Assembly (NCBI RefSeq): GCF_007829955.1
Contig: NZ_VIWX01000003.1
Span: 434,001 to 498,000, forward strand
DNA length: 64,000 nt
Source of the DNA: Saccharopolyspora dendranthemae
Lineage (GTDB): Bacteria > Actinomycetota > Actinomycetes > Mycobacteriales > Pseudonocardiaceae
Direction: 5' to 3'
Part shown: piece after piece, positions 36,292 through 46,260 of the stretch
Layout: every line of letters begins with the position of its first letter
Numbering within the stretch: position 1 is the stretch's first letter
Translations under genes and position numbers: made by a program
The notes under the pieces: model-generated
The model's database searches: none
The model's input: the letters and a program-made list of their open reading frames with translations, nothing else
Told to the model about the DNA's origin: nothing

Positions 36292-37497
36292 TCAGCGACG
36301 GTAGGTGGACATCGCGGCGAGGGCGGCGAAGAGCGCGGCTGCGGCGGTGAAGACGAGCGCCGCTGTGGTCAGGCTGGTGACCGTGCTGATGTAGCCGAGC
36401 ACGACGGCGGGGACCGTGGCGGAGAGGTAGGCGACGACGTAGATCATCGCCGCGGTGCCCGCCCGCTGGTGCGGCGCTGCCAGTCCGGTGAGCATCCGGA
36501 AGGCACCCATGAACATCAGCCCCCAGCCGATGCCGAGCACGGCGGCGGCCGCGAAGAACAGGTCGGCGTGACTGGAGACGACCGCGGCCGCGACCCCGGC
36601 GAGCGCGATGATCATCAGCGCCGCGCCGACGCGCACCGCCCGCGCGGCGGGCCAGCGCGCCAGCAGCAGCTGGGTGAGCCCGCCGACACCCGCCAGCACC
36701 GCCACCGGCAGTCCGCTGATCAGGCTCGGGTTGTCGTGCACCATGCCCTTGGCCACCGACGGGGCCAGCGACATGAACATCCCGCCGACGGTCCACGAGG
36801 CCAGCACCATGGTCGACATCAGCGCGAACCGGCCGCCCTGCCCGGCGGGCACGACGGGCCTGCGGGGCCGCAGCGCCTCGCGCAGCGAGCTGATCTCCAG
36901 CACCGGTTCCGGCATCGCCAGCACGAGCGGGACCGCCACCGCGAAACCGAACGCGAGCAGCAGGTACGTGGTCACCATCGGTCCCGGGGCGAACTGCACC
37001 AGGACACCGGACAGCAGCGACCCGCCTGCCATGCCGAGCGCGGCGGCGACGCCGTTGAGCAGCGAACCCCTGCTGGTCCCCGGCCGCTGGAAGTCCAGCA
37101 GCGCACCGCTGATCGCGCTCGTCGCCGCACCGGTCGCCAAGCCCTGCAGGACGCGACCGGCGAACAGCCAGCCGACCCCGGACGCCAGCGCCAGCACCAG
37201 CACCGCGGCGATCTCCACGAGCAGCGCGCCCACCAGCACCGGGCGCCGCCCGATGTGGTCCGACAGCGATCCGCACAGCAGCAGCGCCACCAGGATCGCC
37301 ACCGAGTAGGAGGCGAAGACCTCCGTCAGCACGGTGTTGGTGAAGCCCCATCGCTGCTGGTAGAGCGAGTACATCGGGGACGGCGCGGTGGAGGCCATCA
37401 GGAACAGGGCGTAGACGGCACCGATGAGCCAGAACGAGCCGGAACGTGAAAGTCCTCGCTCGCGCTGGAGGCGGGGGCGAACCAGTTCGGTCGTCAT
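36292..37497 (-). CDS. MFS transporter (DHA1-like)
   Basis: A 401-residue 12-helix transporter. Motif A is GSLSDHIGRRPVL, with LFAGRVLQGLATGAA in helix 4. It starts at ATG 37497 after AGAGGAACCCC. It is divergent from a TetR gene across 94 nt containing a GCGGAA-N7-TTCCGC dyad, the classic arrangement of a drug exporter and its repressor. The substrate is unknown. Confidence 0.9.
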   Translation of the reverse strand: MTTELVRPRLQRERGLSRSGSFWLIGAVYALFLMASTAPSPMYSLYQQRWGFTNTVLTEVFASYSVAILVALLLCGSLSDHIGRRPVLVGALLVEIAAVLVLALASGVGWLFAGRVLQGLATGAATSAISGALLDFQRPGTSRGSLLNGVAAALGMAGGSLLSGVLVQFAPGPMVTTYLLLAFGFAVAVPLVLAMPEPVLEISSLREALRPRRPVVPAGQGGRFALMSTMVLASWTVGGMFMSLAPSVAKGMVHDNPSLISGLPVAVLAGVGGLTQLLLARWPAARAVRVGAALMIIALAGVAAAVVSSHADLFFAAAAVLGIGWGLMFMGAFRMLTGLAAPHQRAGTAAMIYVVAYLSATVPAVVLGYISTVTSLTTAALVFTAAAALFAALAAMSTYRR

Positions 37498-37553
37498 GGG
37501 GTTCCTCTGCGCTCGATCGGGTCCGATGGGCTCCGGAGAACGACAACCTCTTA

Positions 37554-37572
37554 GCGGAACGAACCATTCCGC
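37554..37572. promoter_or_regulatory. Operator between MFS and TetR genes
   Basis: GCGGAA-N7-TTCCGC lies 20 nt before the TetR start in the divergent gap. It is a small dyad, probably bound by the adjacent TetR protein to control both genes. Confidence 0.55.
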
Positions 37573-37591
37573 GCGGCGTAGCCTTGTGGCT

Positions 37592-38212
37592 ATGGCCACA
37601 GCAGCGATCGGGCGCGACGACGCGGTCATCCGAGCCGCGCGAGAGGTGTTCGCCGAGCACGGGATGTCGGCCCCGATCACCGAGGTCGCCCAGCGCGCCG
37701 GGGTCGGCGTGGCCAGCATCTACCGCCGCTACCCGAGCAAGAACGAACTCGTCGAGCAGGTGCGCATCGCCGCGTTCCGCCTGGTGATCGCCGAAGCGGA
37801 GGCGGCACGCGCCGAGGAAGGTGATCCGTGGCGGGCGCTGAGCCGGTTCATGCACCGCTGCATGCGGGAGGGCTCGGGCATCGGCACCGTGCTGCCGCAG
37901 CTGGAGCAGCGGTACGCCTTCTCGGCCGAGTTCCGCGGCCTGCAGCAGCAGGTCGCGGAACTGATCGAAGTCCTCGTCGAGGACGCCCAGCGCGCCGGTG
38001 AGCTCCGCTCCGACGTCGACTGGACCGACATCCTGCTGCTGTTCAAGCACCTCAACCCGTCGCTGCCGACCAGCGAATCGCGACGTGCCGAACTGCGCAC
38101 CCGCTACCTCGGCCTCGTCCTGGAAGGGCTGCGATCGGAAGGGGCGGCGCTGCGCGGTCCCGCTCCCGGCGCCGCCGAGTGGCGCGCGTTGTGCGACAAC
38201 CGCGCCGAGTGA
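37592..38212 (+). CDS. TetR-family regulator
   Basis: A 206-residue TetR protein: helix-turn-helix ITEVAQRAGVGVASIYRRYPS (cited in part as AQRAGVGVASIYRRYPS, about residues 32-48) and a helical ligand domain. Start ATG 37592; longer in-frame starts run through the operator. Likely repressor of the divergent MFS gene. Confidence 0.88.
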   Translation: MATAAIGRDDAVIRAAREVFAEHGMSAPITEVAQRAGVGVASIYRRYPSKNELVEQVRIAAFRLVIAEAEAARAEEGDPWRALSRFMHRCMREGSGIGTVLPQLEQRYAFSAEFRGLQQQVAELIEVLVEDAQRAGELRSDVDWTDILLLFKHLNPSLPTSESRRAELRTRYLGLVLEGLRSEGAALRGPAPGAAEWRALCDNRAE

Positions 38213-38321
38213 TCTCGCCGCGATCCGGTTTTCGCACGTCAAGGTCAACCGAACGAGCGGTTCGCATTCGGATGCCCAGGTGATCTTCGAGTTCCGCGAT
38301 GTTCGGACTACCCTGCCCCGT

Positions 38322-39020
38322 GTGGGCATACCTGCGTGGCTCTGGTTCCTCGTCGCCGTCGTCGCGATCGTCGCCGGCGTGGCGCTGCTGATCTCCAACC
38401 GGTCGCAGCGCACGTCGAACAACCGGGAGCGGCGCCGCTGGGCGGCGCTGCGCGGTTGGCAGTTCGCCGAAGTCGACCGCGTCCTGCCGACGCGGTGGGA
38501 GCGCGGCGTGCTCGCCCAGTACGGGACGAGCAGCGCGACCGACGTCGTCGCCGGCTCGACGTTCACCGCTGACGGGCGTCGTCAGGTCTACGTGCTGGAC
38601 CTGGAGGCCGGCGGCAAGAACGTCGCGGTCCTGGTGGGCGTCCGCTGCCGCCGCACCACACCGGCGACCATCGAGCTGTGGCTCCCGGACGTGCCGGTCC
38701 CCCAGGACACCGGGCTGGACCTGCTGGGCCCGGTCGGTTCGCGCTACGCCTTCGTCACCGAGGTCGCGGCGGCCCGCCCGCTGGTCACCGCCGACCTGGT
38801 CGACGCCACCGAGGAGATCGGCCAGGACGTCACCGTGGTGTGGCTGGAGAACGACTGGGTGCTGGCCGCGATGCACCCCGCCGACGCGGACCCGGCACGC
38901 CTGGAACGCCTGCTGCGCGACCTCGGCGATCTCGCCGACCTCGTCGACCCGTTCGACAGCGATCCCAACGAGGCGAAGGCGCAGGACGAGGCCGAGGAGC
39001 CCTCCGAGCACATCCAGTAG
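38322..39020 (+). CDS. Membrane-anchored hypothetical protein
   Basis: A 232-residue protein with one N-terminal membrane helix (about 5-25, LWFLVAVVAIVAGVALLI) and a soluble domain; the C-terminus is acidic (DEAEEPSEHIQ). A conserved secreted protein (Rv0383c) is encoded between clpB and pyrE in M. tuberculosis; the position matches, but I cannot confirm homology. It starts at GTG 38322. No catalytic motif is seen. Confidence 0.7.
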   Translation: MGIPAWLWFLVAVVAIVAGVALLISNRSQRTSNNRERRRWAALRGWQFAEVDRVLPTRWERGVLAQYGTSSATDVVAGSTFTADGRRQVYVLDLEAGGKNVAVLVGVRCRRTTPATIELWLPDVPVPQDTGLDLLGPVGSRYAFVTEVAAARPLVTADLVDATEEIGQDVTVVWLENDWVLAAMHPADADPARLERLLRDLGDLADLVDPFDSDPNEAKAQDEAEEPSEHIQ

Positions 39021-39074
39021 GAGCCTGGTCACCACGCGTCCCGCTCCGCTGACGAGACCGGGTAGGTTCGGCTC

Positions 39075-39848
39075 ATGCCTACCGCACTCGTCACCGGTGC
39101 CACCGCGGGCATCGGCCGCGCCTACTCCCGTCGGCTGGCCGCCGAGGGCCACGACATGGTCCTGGTCGCGCGTGACGCCGAACGGCTCGAAGAGCTCGCG
39201 GACCGACTGCAGACCAGGCACAACGTGCGGGTCGAGGTCCTGGCCGCCGACCTGTCCGACGCAGCGCAGCGCGCCGCCGTCGCGAAGCGCCTCGCGGATC
39301 CGGCCAAGCCGGTCGACGTGCTGATCAACAACGCCGGGTTCGGCACCAACGGCGCGTTCTGGGACCTGACGCCCGACGTGCTGCAGCGGCAGCTGGACGT
39401 CAACGTCGCGGCCGTGCTGGAGCTGACCCACGCGGCGGTCGGGGCGATGCGCGAGCGCGGGCGAGGCGACGTGGTCAACGTGGCCAGCGTGGCCGGCTTC
39501 TTCACCGTCTCCGGCTCCACCTACGCCGCCACCAAGGCCTACGTGATCGCGCTCTCCGAGGGGCTGGCGACGTCGCTGACCGGCACCGGCGTGCGGGTCA
39601 TGGCGCTGTGCCCCGGCTTCACCCAGACCGAGTTCCACGAGCGCGCGGGCCTGGAGATGAGCAAGCTGCCGCGCGCGTTCTGGCTGCAGGCCGACCAGGT
39701 GGTGCACGAATCGCTCGCCGATCTGCGCGCGGGCAAACCGGTGTCGGTCCCGGGCGCCCAGTACAAGGCGCTCGTCGCGGTCGGGCGGCTGCTCCCGAAG
39801 AAGCTGCAGCGCATGGTGGTCACCCGCACCGTCCCCGGCCGGACCTGA
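39075..39848 (+). CDS. SDR-family oxidoreductase
   Basis: A 257-residue classical SDR with nucleotide-binding GATAGIGRA, NNAGFGTNG, the full catalytic YAATK and PGFTQTEFHERAG afterwards. The pattern resembles actinobacterial DltE/ketoreductase-like members acting on acyl or steroid substrates. It lies 18 nt before pyrE in the same direction, probably co-transcribed, although a link to pyrimidine synthesis is not expected. Confidence 0.87.
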   Translation: MPTALVTGATAGIGRAYSRRLAAEGHDMVLVARDAERLEELADRLQTRHNVRVEVLAADLSDAAQRAAVAKRLADPAKPVDVLINNAGFGTNGAFWDLTPDVLQRQLDVNVAAVLELTHAAVGAMRERGRGDVVNVASVAGFFTVSGSTYAATKAYVIALSEGLATSLTGTGVRVMALCPGFTQTEFHERAGLEMSKLPRAFWLQADQVVHESLADLRAGKPVSVPGAQYKALVAVGRLLPKKLQRMVVTRTVPGRT

Positions 39849-39866
39849 GAACTATCCTCAAGCCTC

Positions 39867-40409
39867 GTGGTGAACGAGAAGCAGCGCTCCGAACTGGCCC
39901 GTCTGGTCAAGGAACTCGCGGTGGTGCACGGCAAGGTGACGTTGTCCTCCGGCAAGGAGGCCGACTACTACGTGGACCTGCGCCGGGCGACCCTGCAGCA
40001 CCAGGCGGCCCCGCTGATCGGGAGTCTGCTCCGGCAGATCACCGCTGACTGGGACTACACCGCCGTCGGCGGCCTCACCCTGGGCGCCGACCCGGTCGCC
40101 GCCGCCATGATGCACGCCGACGGACCCGGCCTGGACTGCTTCGTCGTGCGCAAGGCCGCGAAGGCCCACGGGATGCAGCGCCAGATCGAAGGACCGGACG
40201 TCACCGGCAGACGGGTGCTGGCGGTGGAGGACACCTCGACCACCGGGGGCAGCGTGCTCACCGCCGTCGAGGCGCTGCGCGAAGGCGGTGCCGAGGTGGT
40301 CGGTGTGGCGACCGTCGTCGACCGGGACACCGGTGCGCGCGAGGCGATCGAGGAAGCGGGCCTGCCCTACCGCACTCTGCTGGGGCTGTCCGACCTCGGA
40401 CTGGCGTGA
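39867..40409 (+). CDS. pyrE: Orotate phosphoribosyltransferase
   Basis: Transfers phosphoribose from PRPP to orotate, giving OMP in pyrimidine synthesis. The 180-residue product has the PRPP loop VLAVEDTSTTGGS (about 117-129), GGLTLGADPVAAA, and an N-terminal substrate region LSSGKEADYYVDLR. The GTG start (39867; GTG 39870 is also possible) follows the SDR gene by 18 nt. It overlaps the next gene by 4 nt (GTGA). Confidence 0.96.
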   Translation: MVNEKQRSELARLVKELAVVHGKVTLSSGKEADYYVDLRRATLQHQAAPLIGSLLRQITADWDYTAVGGLTLGADPVAAAMMHADGPGLDCFVVRKAAKAHGMQRQIEGPDVTGRRVLAVEDTSTTGGSVLTAVEALREGGAEVVGVATVVDRDTGAREAIEEAGLPYRTLLGLSDLGLA

Positions 40410-41050
40410 GCGAGGACGTCGGGCCCACCGAGTGGGGCACCAGCGTCGGCGTCGGGCCGTGGGAGGGCGCCTGGCCGGACGATGAGCGCTACGACCCGGA
40501 GCTGCTGGAGCACGGCGATCGGCGCAACGTCGTCGACCACTACCGCTACTGGAAGCGCGAGGCGGTCGTGGCCGACCTCGACCGCAGGCGGCACGAGTTC
40601 CACGTGGCCATCGAGAACTTCCAGCACGACCACAACATCGGCACCGTGGTGCGCACCGCCAACGCGTTCCTGGCCAGAGCCGTGCACATCGTGGGCCGTC
40701 GCCGGTGGAACCGGCGCGGTGCGATGGTCACCGACCGGTACCAGCACGTCCACCACCACCCGGACGTCGAGTCGCTGAGCGCGTGGGCGCGGGACGAGGG
40801 GCTGGCCGTGGTGGCGGTGGACAACGCACCGGGCGCGATCCCGGTGGAGCGTGCCGAGCTGCCGCGCCGCTGCGTGCTGCTGTTCGGGCAGGAGGGGCCG
40901 GGCCTGCACGAGGAGTCCCGCCGCGAGGCGGACCTGGTCGTGTCCATCGCCCAGTTCGGCTCCACCCGCTCGATCAACGCGGGCGTCGCCGCAGGCGTCG
41001 TCATGCACACCTGGATCCAGCAACACGCCGACCTCACCCAGTCCTGGTGA
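40406..41050 (+). CDS. TrmH/SpoU-family RNA 2'-O-methyltransferase
   Basis: A 214-residue SPOUT methyltransferase. Family motifs: NFQHDHNIGTVVRTANAF (motif 1), LFGQEGPGL (motif 2) and GSTRSINAGVAAGVVMH (motif 3, the knot). These enzymes methylate ribose in tRNA or rRNA. It is coupled to pyrE by a GTGA overlap; I recall a similar gene beside pyrE in mycobacteria (Rv0380c). The exact target nucleotide is unknown. Confidence 0.9.
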   Translation: MSEDVGPTEWGTSVGVGPWEGAWPDDERYDPELLEHGDRRNVVDHYRYWKREAVVADLDRRRHEFHVAIENFQHDHNIGTVVRTANAFLARAVHIVGRRRWNRRGAMVTDRYQHVHHHPDVESLSAWARDEGLAVVAVDNAPGAIPVERAELPRRCVLLFGQEGPGLHEESRREADLVVSIAQFGSTRSINAGVAAGVVMHTWIQQHADLTQSW

Positions 41051-41057
41051 GGCAGTC

Positions 41058-41125
41058 CCCAGTTTTAGTCCTAACTGAGCGGACATTTCGGGCGCGAAGG
41101 GTCCTCGGTTTGGACTAAAACTGGG
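41058..41125. repeat. Family-2 palindromic repeat, copy D (inverted)
   Basis: Ends CCCAGTTTTAGTC (41058-41070) and complement (41113-41125). The interior matches copies A-C only when read on the minus strand (CAAACCGAG...CGAAATGTC-C-GCTCAG), so this copy is inverted and has a different centre. It lies between convergent trmH-like and dedA genes. Confidence 0.9.
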
Positions 41126-41136
41126 ATTTCACGCGA

Positions 41137-41171
41137 AAGAGCCGGGCATCCTCGTGGGGTGCCCGGCTCTT
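41137..41171. terminator. Hairpin between convergent genes
   Basis: AAGAGCCGGGCA (41137-41148) pairs perfectly with TGCCCGGCTCTT (41160-41171), immediately after repeat D and before the dedA stop. Confidence 0.8.
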
Positions 41172-41184
41172 CTGGAAGGGTGCG

Positions 41185-41865
41185 TCAGGCTGCTTCGCGG
41201 GCCTTCTCGCGGCGTCCCTTGATGTACTCGATGATGATCGGGACGATCGAGATCACGACGATGATGATCGCCATCGACTCGATGTTGTTCCGGATCCACG
41301 GGATGTTGCCCAGGAAGAACCCGAGCAGCGTCATGCTCAGCGTCCAGGCCACGCCGCCGATGGCCGAGAAGCTGAAGAACTTCTTCTGGTCCATCTGACC
41401 GATGCCGGCCACGGCCGTGATGAACGTGCGGACGATCGGCACGAAGCGGGCCAGGATGATCGCGCGTGCGCCGTACTTCTCGAAGAAGGCGTGCGTCTTG
41501 TCCACGTGCTCGCGCTTGAACAGCTTCGAGTCGGGTTTGTTGAACATCGCCGGGCCGACCTTGCGCCCGATCCAGTACCCGGTCACGTTCCCGACGAACG
41601 CGCACACCGCGAGCAGCACGCAGACCAGCCAGATCGGCGTGTTGATCGAACCGGTGGCGACGAACAGGCCGGTCACGAACAGCAGCGAGTCACCCGGCAG
41701 GAAGAACCCGATGAGCAGGCCGCACTCGGCGAAGATGATCAGGCAGACGCCGATCAGCGCGAACGGGCCCAGACCAGAGACGATGTTCTCCGGATTCAGC
41801 CAATCCGGAAGCAGAGCGAGCGCGGGCTGTGCCGCGGCGGCGAATTCGGTCGTCACGCTTGCCAA
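41185..41865 (-). CDS. DedA-family membrane protein
   Basis: A 226-residue DedA/SNARE-associated protein with about five helices, FAECGLLIGFFLPGDSLLF near the start and GRFVPIVRTF-like LARFVPIVRTFITAVAGIG in the centre, the arginine motif of the family. DedA proteins flip lipids such as undecaprenyl phosphate or affect membrane homeostasis. A DedA gene also lies by fba in M. tuberculosis (Rv0364). It is convergent with the trmH-like gene and repeat D. Confidence 0.92.
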   Translation of the reverse strand: MASVTTEFAAAAQPALALLPDWLNPENIVSGLGPFALIGVCLIIFAECGLLIGFFLPGDSLLFVTGLFVATGSINTPIWLVCVLLAVCAFVGNVTGYWIGRKVGPAMFNKPDSKLFKREHVDKTHAFFEKYGARAIILARFVPIVRTFITAVAGIGQMDQKKFFSFSAIGGVAWTLSMTLLGFFLGNIPWIRNNIESMAIIIVVISIVPIIIEYIKGRREKAREAA

Positions 41866-41935
41866 CGGTACCGTGACGCCGGTGTGCCCGGACTTCGGGA
41901 GAGCAATCGGACATCAACCCAGCGCACACCTGTGA

Positions 41936-42121
41936 TCACCCGATGGGGTAGACGATCGTGATGCTCGCCGCGATGAGTCCGGCCAGAAGTCCCAGAACGA
42001 TCACGAAGAGCAGCGCCGGCACGGGATTCGGACGTCGCGCGCGCTGCGACGACGAGGGACTGCCGCTCGCCCGCGCCCGCAGTGCGGCGGACAGCGTGTC
42101 CTCGGTATCCCGGCCGGTCAT
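41936..42121 (-). CDS. Small single-span membrane protein
   Basis: A 61-residue protein with a polar, basic N-terminus (GSPSSSQRARRPNPVP) and one C-terminal membrane helix (LLFVIVLGLLAGLIAASITIV). It sits between dedA and nagA on the same strand. The hydrophobic segment and start are clear but no family is recognised. Confidence 0.6.
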   Translation of the reverse strand: MTGRDTEDTLSAALRARASGSPSSSQRARRPNPVPALLFVIVLGLLAGLIAASITIVYPIG

Positions 42122-42177
42122 CCCCCGACCCTAACCAGGCGTCGGCAACAATCACCGGAAATCGGTGAACCGCCAGG

Positions 42178-43323
42178 TCAGGCGGGCGAGGTGAGCCACT
42201 GGCCGCGTTGCATGACGCCCTGCAGGTCCAGGTCGTCGCCGAGCACCACCAGGTCCGCGTCCGCTCCCTCGCGGATCTCGCCCACGTCGGTCAGACCGAG
42301 CCGCCGAGCCGGGTTGGTCGCGGTGGCCGCGACGGCGGCGGGCACGGACAGGCCGCAGTCGCGCACCAGGTTGCGGAAGGCCGCGTCCATGGTCAGCGTG
42401 CTGCCCGCCAGCGATCCGTCGGCCAGCCGCGGCTCGCCGTCGACGACGGTCACCGGCAACGCGCCCAGCTCGTAGGTGCCGTCCCCTGCTCCGGTGGCGC
42501 TGATGGCGTCGGTGACCAGGATCGTGCGGTCCGCGCCGGCGTGGGTCGCGGCCAGCCGCGCCACCGTCGGGTGCAGGTGCACGAGGTCGCAGATCAGCTC
42601 GACGCTGACCCGCTCGTCGTCGAGCAGCGCGCCGACGGGTCCTGGTTCGCGGTGGTGCAGCGGGCGCATGCCGTTGAACAGGTGGGTCGCCACGGTCGCG
42701 CCCGCGTCGACGGCCTCCAGGACCTGCTCGGCGACGGCGTCGGTGTGCCCGACGGCTGCGATCGCGCCTCCGTCGACGAGCTGCCGGACCGCCTCCACCG
42801 AGCCGGGGAGCTCCGGGGCGAGGGTGACCATCCGGACCGTGCCGCGGCCGGCGTCGAGCAGCTGGCGCACGTCGTCGGGCTCGGGCGAGCGGAGCGCCTC
42901 GGGTGCGTGCGCGCCGCAGCGGGCGTGCGAGAGGAACGGTCCTTCGAGGTGAACACCGGCGACGATGCCCGAGGCGGTCAGCTCGGCCAGGGTGGCGATC
43001 TGCTTGACCAGTTCCGGGATCGGCGCGGACACCAGGCTGGCCAGCATCGTCGTGGTGCCGTGCGCCCGGTGGTGGGCCACCGCCGTCTCGGTCTGCTCGG
43101 GTTCGAGCGAGGTGAACGAGCCCCCGCCGCCACCGTGGCAGTGGACGTCGACGAAGCCGGGCACCAGCCACCGCCCGGAGAGCTCGATCGCCGGGCCTTG
43201 TGGGACGGCGCCGTCGCCGACGGCGGCGATCTTGCCCGCGGACACCCGCACCCAGCCCGGTCGTGCGACTCCGCCCGGGGTGACGACTCGCGCGCCGGTG
43301 AGGATCAGTTCGGCAGTGTTCAC
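42178..43323 (-). CDS. nagA: N-acetylglucosamine-6-phosphate deacetylase
   Basis: Removes acetate from GlcNAc-6-P in amino-sugar breakdown and wall recycling. The 381-residue amidohydrolase has the metal-binding opening VPGFVDVHCHGGGGG (about 56-70), HLEGPFLS, GHTDA, HLFNGMRPLHHREPG and VTDAISATG with its catalytic Asp. A DasR-like site lies 29 nt before the start codon. The usual partner nagB is not in this window. Confidence 0.95.
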   Translation of the reverse strand: MNTAELILTGARVVTPGGVARPGWVRVSAGKIAAVGDGAVPQGPAIELSGRWLVPGFVDVHCHGGGGGSFTSLEPEQTETAVAHHRAHGTTTMLASLVSAPIPELVKQIATLAELTASGIVAGVHLEGPFLSHARCGAHAPEALRSPEPDDVRQLLDAGRGTVRMVTLAPELPGSVEAVRQLVDGGAIAAVGHTDAVAEQVLEAVDAGATVATHLFNGMRPLHHREPGPVGALLDDERVSVELICDLVHLHPTVARLAATHAGADRTILVTDAISATGAGDGTYELGALPVTVVDGEPRLADGSLAGSTLTMDAAFRNLVRDCGLSVPAAVAATATNPARRLGLTDVGEIREGADADLVVLGDDLDLQGVMQRGQWLTSPA

Positions 43324-43351
43324 ACCTACGATCCTCCGCCACGCGCGAGCA

Positions 43352-43365
43352 TTGGTCTACACCAA
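43352..43365. promoter_or_regulatory. DasR-type operator (dre) upstream of nagA
   Basis: TTGGTCTACACCAA closely matches the dre consensus TGGTCTAGACCA bound by GntR-family DasR, which senses glucosamine-6-phosphate and controls GlcNAc genes in streptomycetes and Saccharopolyspora. The position before nagA fits. Confidence 0.8.
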
Positions 43366-43430
43366 AATCGGTGTTGTGCGGCTCATCCGCAACTTCTCAC
43401 CCCGTCGCGGCAGCACCGCGCGGTTTCGGG

Positions 43431-44000
43431 TCAGCCGCCGATGTGCTTCTGCAACGCCTCCAGCGCGCGGCTGGCGGTCGACTTGACCGTCCCCTTGGAA
43501 ACCCCCGTGGACTCGGCGATCTCCGCTTCCGACAGGTTCCCGTAGTAGCGCAGCACCAGCACCTCGCGCTGCCTGCGCGGCAGCTTGCCCAGCGCGTCGA
43601 CGACCGCCTGGTGCTCGGCGGTGAGCATCGCCAGCGACTCCGCGGAGCGCGCGTTGGCCTGGTGCGGCGGTTGGTACTCGCGGGCGGTCTTGCGCCGTCG
43701 CAGCATCGAGCGGGAACCGTTGACGACCGCCGTGCGCAGGTAGGCGATCGCGGCGTTGGCGTCGCGCAGCCCGGACCAGTTCCGGTACAGCCCGGTGAAG
43801 GCCTCCTGGACCACGTCCTCGGCGCTGCTGATGTCGTCCACCAGCAGGATCGCCAGCCGGACCATGCGCATCCGCTGCTGCTTGTAGATGTCCTCCAGGG
43901 ACAGCGGTTGCTGGGTCTCCCGGTGGACGCCGTCCAGCTTCCGCAGCGTGCCGAAGGTCTTCTCGACGCTGCGCTCGATCCCTTCCGATTCACCGCCCAT
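43431..44000 (-). CDS. ECF sigma factor, SigE-like family
   Basis: A 189-residue ECF-type sigma factor: region 2 (about 38-100, LLVDDISSAEDVVQEAF) and region 4 (about 125-180, LPRRQREVLVLRYYGNLSEAEIAEST, cited as RREVLVLRYY-type, with VSKGTVKSTASRAL). It matches the actinobacterial SigE-70 group. No anti-sigma gene is adjacent: the neighbours are nagA and a YciI gene, so its control is not clear. Confidence 0.87.
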   Translation of the reverse strand: MGGESEGIERSVEKTFGTLRKLDGVHRETQQPLSLEDIYKQQRMRMVRLAILLVDDISSAEDVVQEAFTGLYRNWSGLRDANAAIAYLRTAVVNGSRSMLRRRKTAREYQPPHQANARSAESLAMLTAEHQAVVDALGKLPRRQREVLVLRYYGNLSEAEIAESTGVSKGTVKSTASRALEALQKHIGG

Positions 44001-44093
44001 GATCCGAGAACCTACCGGGCGAGGATGGGGGCGCGTGCCGGGTTCGGGTTAGCGTCGGTGCTGATCGTTGAAAACGCCACCACGGAGGCACAC

Positions 44094-44372
44094 ATGGCGA
44101 GGTTCGTCGTCGAGCTGGTCTACGGCCCGGACGAGGACAAGCGGCTGGAAGTCCGGCCGGAGCACCGCGAGTACTCGAAGGGCTTGGCGGCGAAGGGCAC
44201 GCTGCTGGCCGGTGGCCCCTACACCGACGGCGCGGGCGCGCAGATCGTCTACGAGGTGGCCGACGAGACCGAGCTGCGGGAGATCCTCGCGGCCGACCCG
44301 TACGCGAAGGCGGGAGTGCTGGCCTCGACCACCATCCGCCAGTGGGAGATCGTCACCGGCGCGTGGCTGTAG
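44094..44372 (+). CDS. YciI-like protein
   Basis: A 92-residue ferredoxin-like dimer protein of the YciI/YCII family with His-Asp type residues (RPEHREYSKGL) and the conserved GGPYTDGAGA, DPYAKAGV. The family includes a chlorodienelactone-type hydrolase and many uncharacterised members. ATG 44094 follows ACGGAGGC. It is divergent from the ECF sigma gene. Confidence 0.82.
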   Translation: MARFVVELVYGPDEDKRLEVRPEHREYSKGLAAKGTLLAGGPYTDGAGAQIVYEVADETELREILAADPYAKAGVLASTTIRQWEIVTGAWL

Positions 44373-44577
44373 AAGCGGGCGCTCGGTCGTGTGAGTATGT
44401 GCACAGGATCGTTTTCTGAATCCTTGCACCAACTTTTCAAAACAACACCGCTGGGGCACTGTGACGCGCGAAAGAGTGGTACCTGCCCCGCCGCGCCGCC
44501 AACGGTGCGCAGGGGTTTCTAGGATGCTGCGCGATCTCGTGTCTTCACGACCGAACTCCATCTGAGGAGGATGACCG

Positions 44578-45612
<1,035 letters not shown>

Positions 45613-45633
45613 TCCTCCGGTTCCGCTAGCAAC

Positions 45634-45674
45634 GACGATGGTCCGTCCGCCCGGTGGGTGGACGGACCATCGTC
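45634..45674 (+). terminator. Terminator of fba
   Basis: GACGATGGTCCGTCC (45634-45648) pairs perfectly with GGACGGACCATCGTC (45660-45674), an 11-nt loop, 22 nt after the fba stop. Confidence 0.8.
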
Positions 45675-45703
45675 ATCGCAGCTCCTAGTGCGAGGATTGG
45701 GTC

Positions 45704-46114
45704 ATGACGAGGAATCTGTTGGAGCCGCCGGAGACGCTGCTGCCGGAGAGCCCGGAGGCGCAGGGTGCCCTGGACGCAGGCACCGACCCCGCTGAGGTCG
45801 CGGCGCAGCACCCGGCGTTCAGCGCCGCCTGGGCGACGCTCGCCGAGAACGCCCTGGGCAGGGACGAGCACATCGCCGCCTACGCGTACGCGCGCACCGG
45901 CTACCACCGCGGCCTGGACGCCCTGCGCCGCGCGGGCTGGAAGGGCTTCGGACCGGTCCCGTGGCGCCACGAGCCCAACCGCGGCGTCCTCCGCTCGGTC
46001 GCGGCCCTGGCCAAGGCCGCCCGCGCCATCGGCGAGACCGAGGAGTTCGACCGCTGCCGCCAGCTCCTGGAGGACAGCGACCCGGCCTCCCTCGAGGCCA
46101 CCGATCTCGCCTGA
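45704..46114 (+). CDS. DUF3151 protein
   Basis: A 136-residue helical protein of the actinobacterial DUF3151 family: NLLEPPETLLP at the start, AYAYARTGYHRGLDALRRAGWKG (cited as ARTGYHRGLDALRR) in the centre and GVLRSVAALAKAARAIGE. Function unknown. The same family is encoded by fba in M. tuberculosis (Rv0360c), so its place just after fba supports synteny. Confidence 0.87.
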   Translation: MTRNLLEPPETLLPESPEAQGALDAGTDPAEVAAQHPAFSAAWATLAENALGRDEHIAAYAYARTGYHRGLDALRRAGWKGFGPVPWRHEPNRGVLRSVAALAKAARAIGETEEFDRCRQLLEDSDPASLEATDLA

Positions 46115-46260
46115 CCCACCCGCTCGACCTCGGGGTTCACCCCCGGCCTCGCCGCCGGGGCCCGACAACCGCAGGCATCGCCCGCGCGATCCGGCGGTTG
46201 TCGAGTCACTCGGTGGTGGGGTCGGGGCGTGCGGGTTCTTCTGTGGCGGAGGATGGGGTC

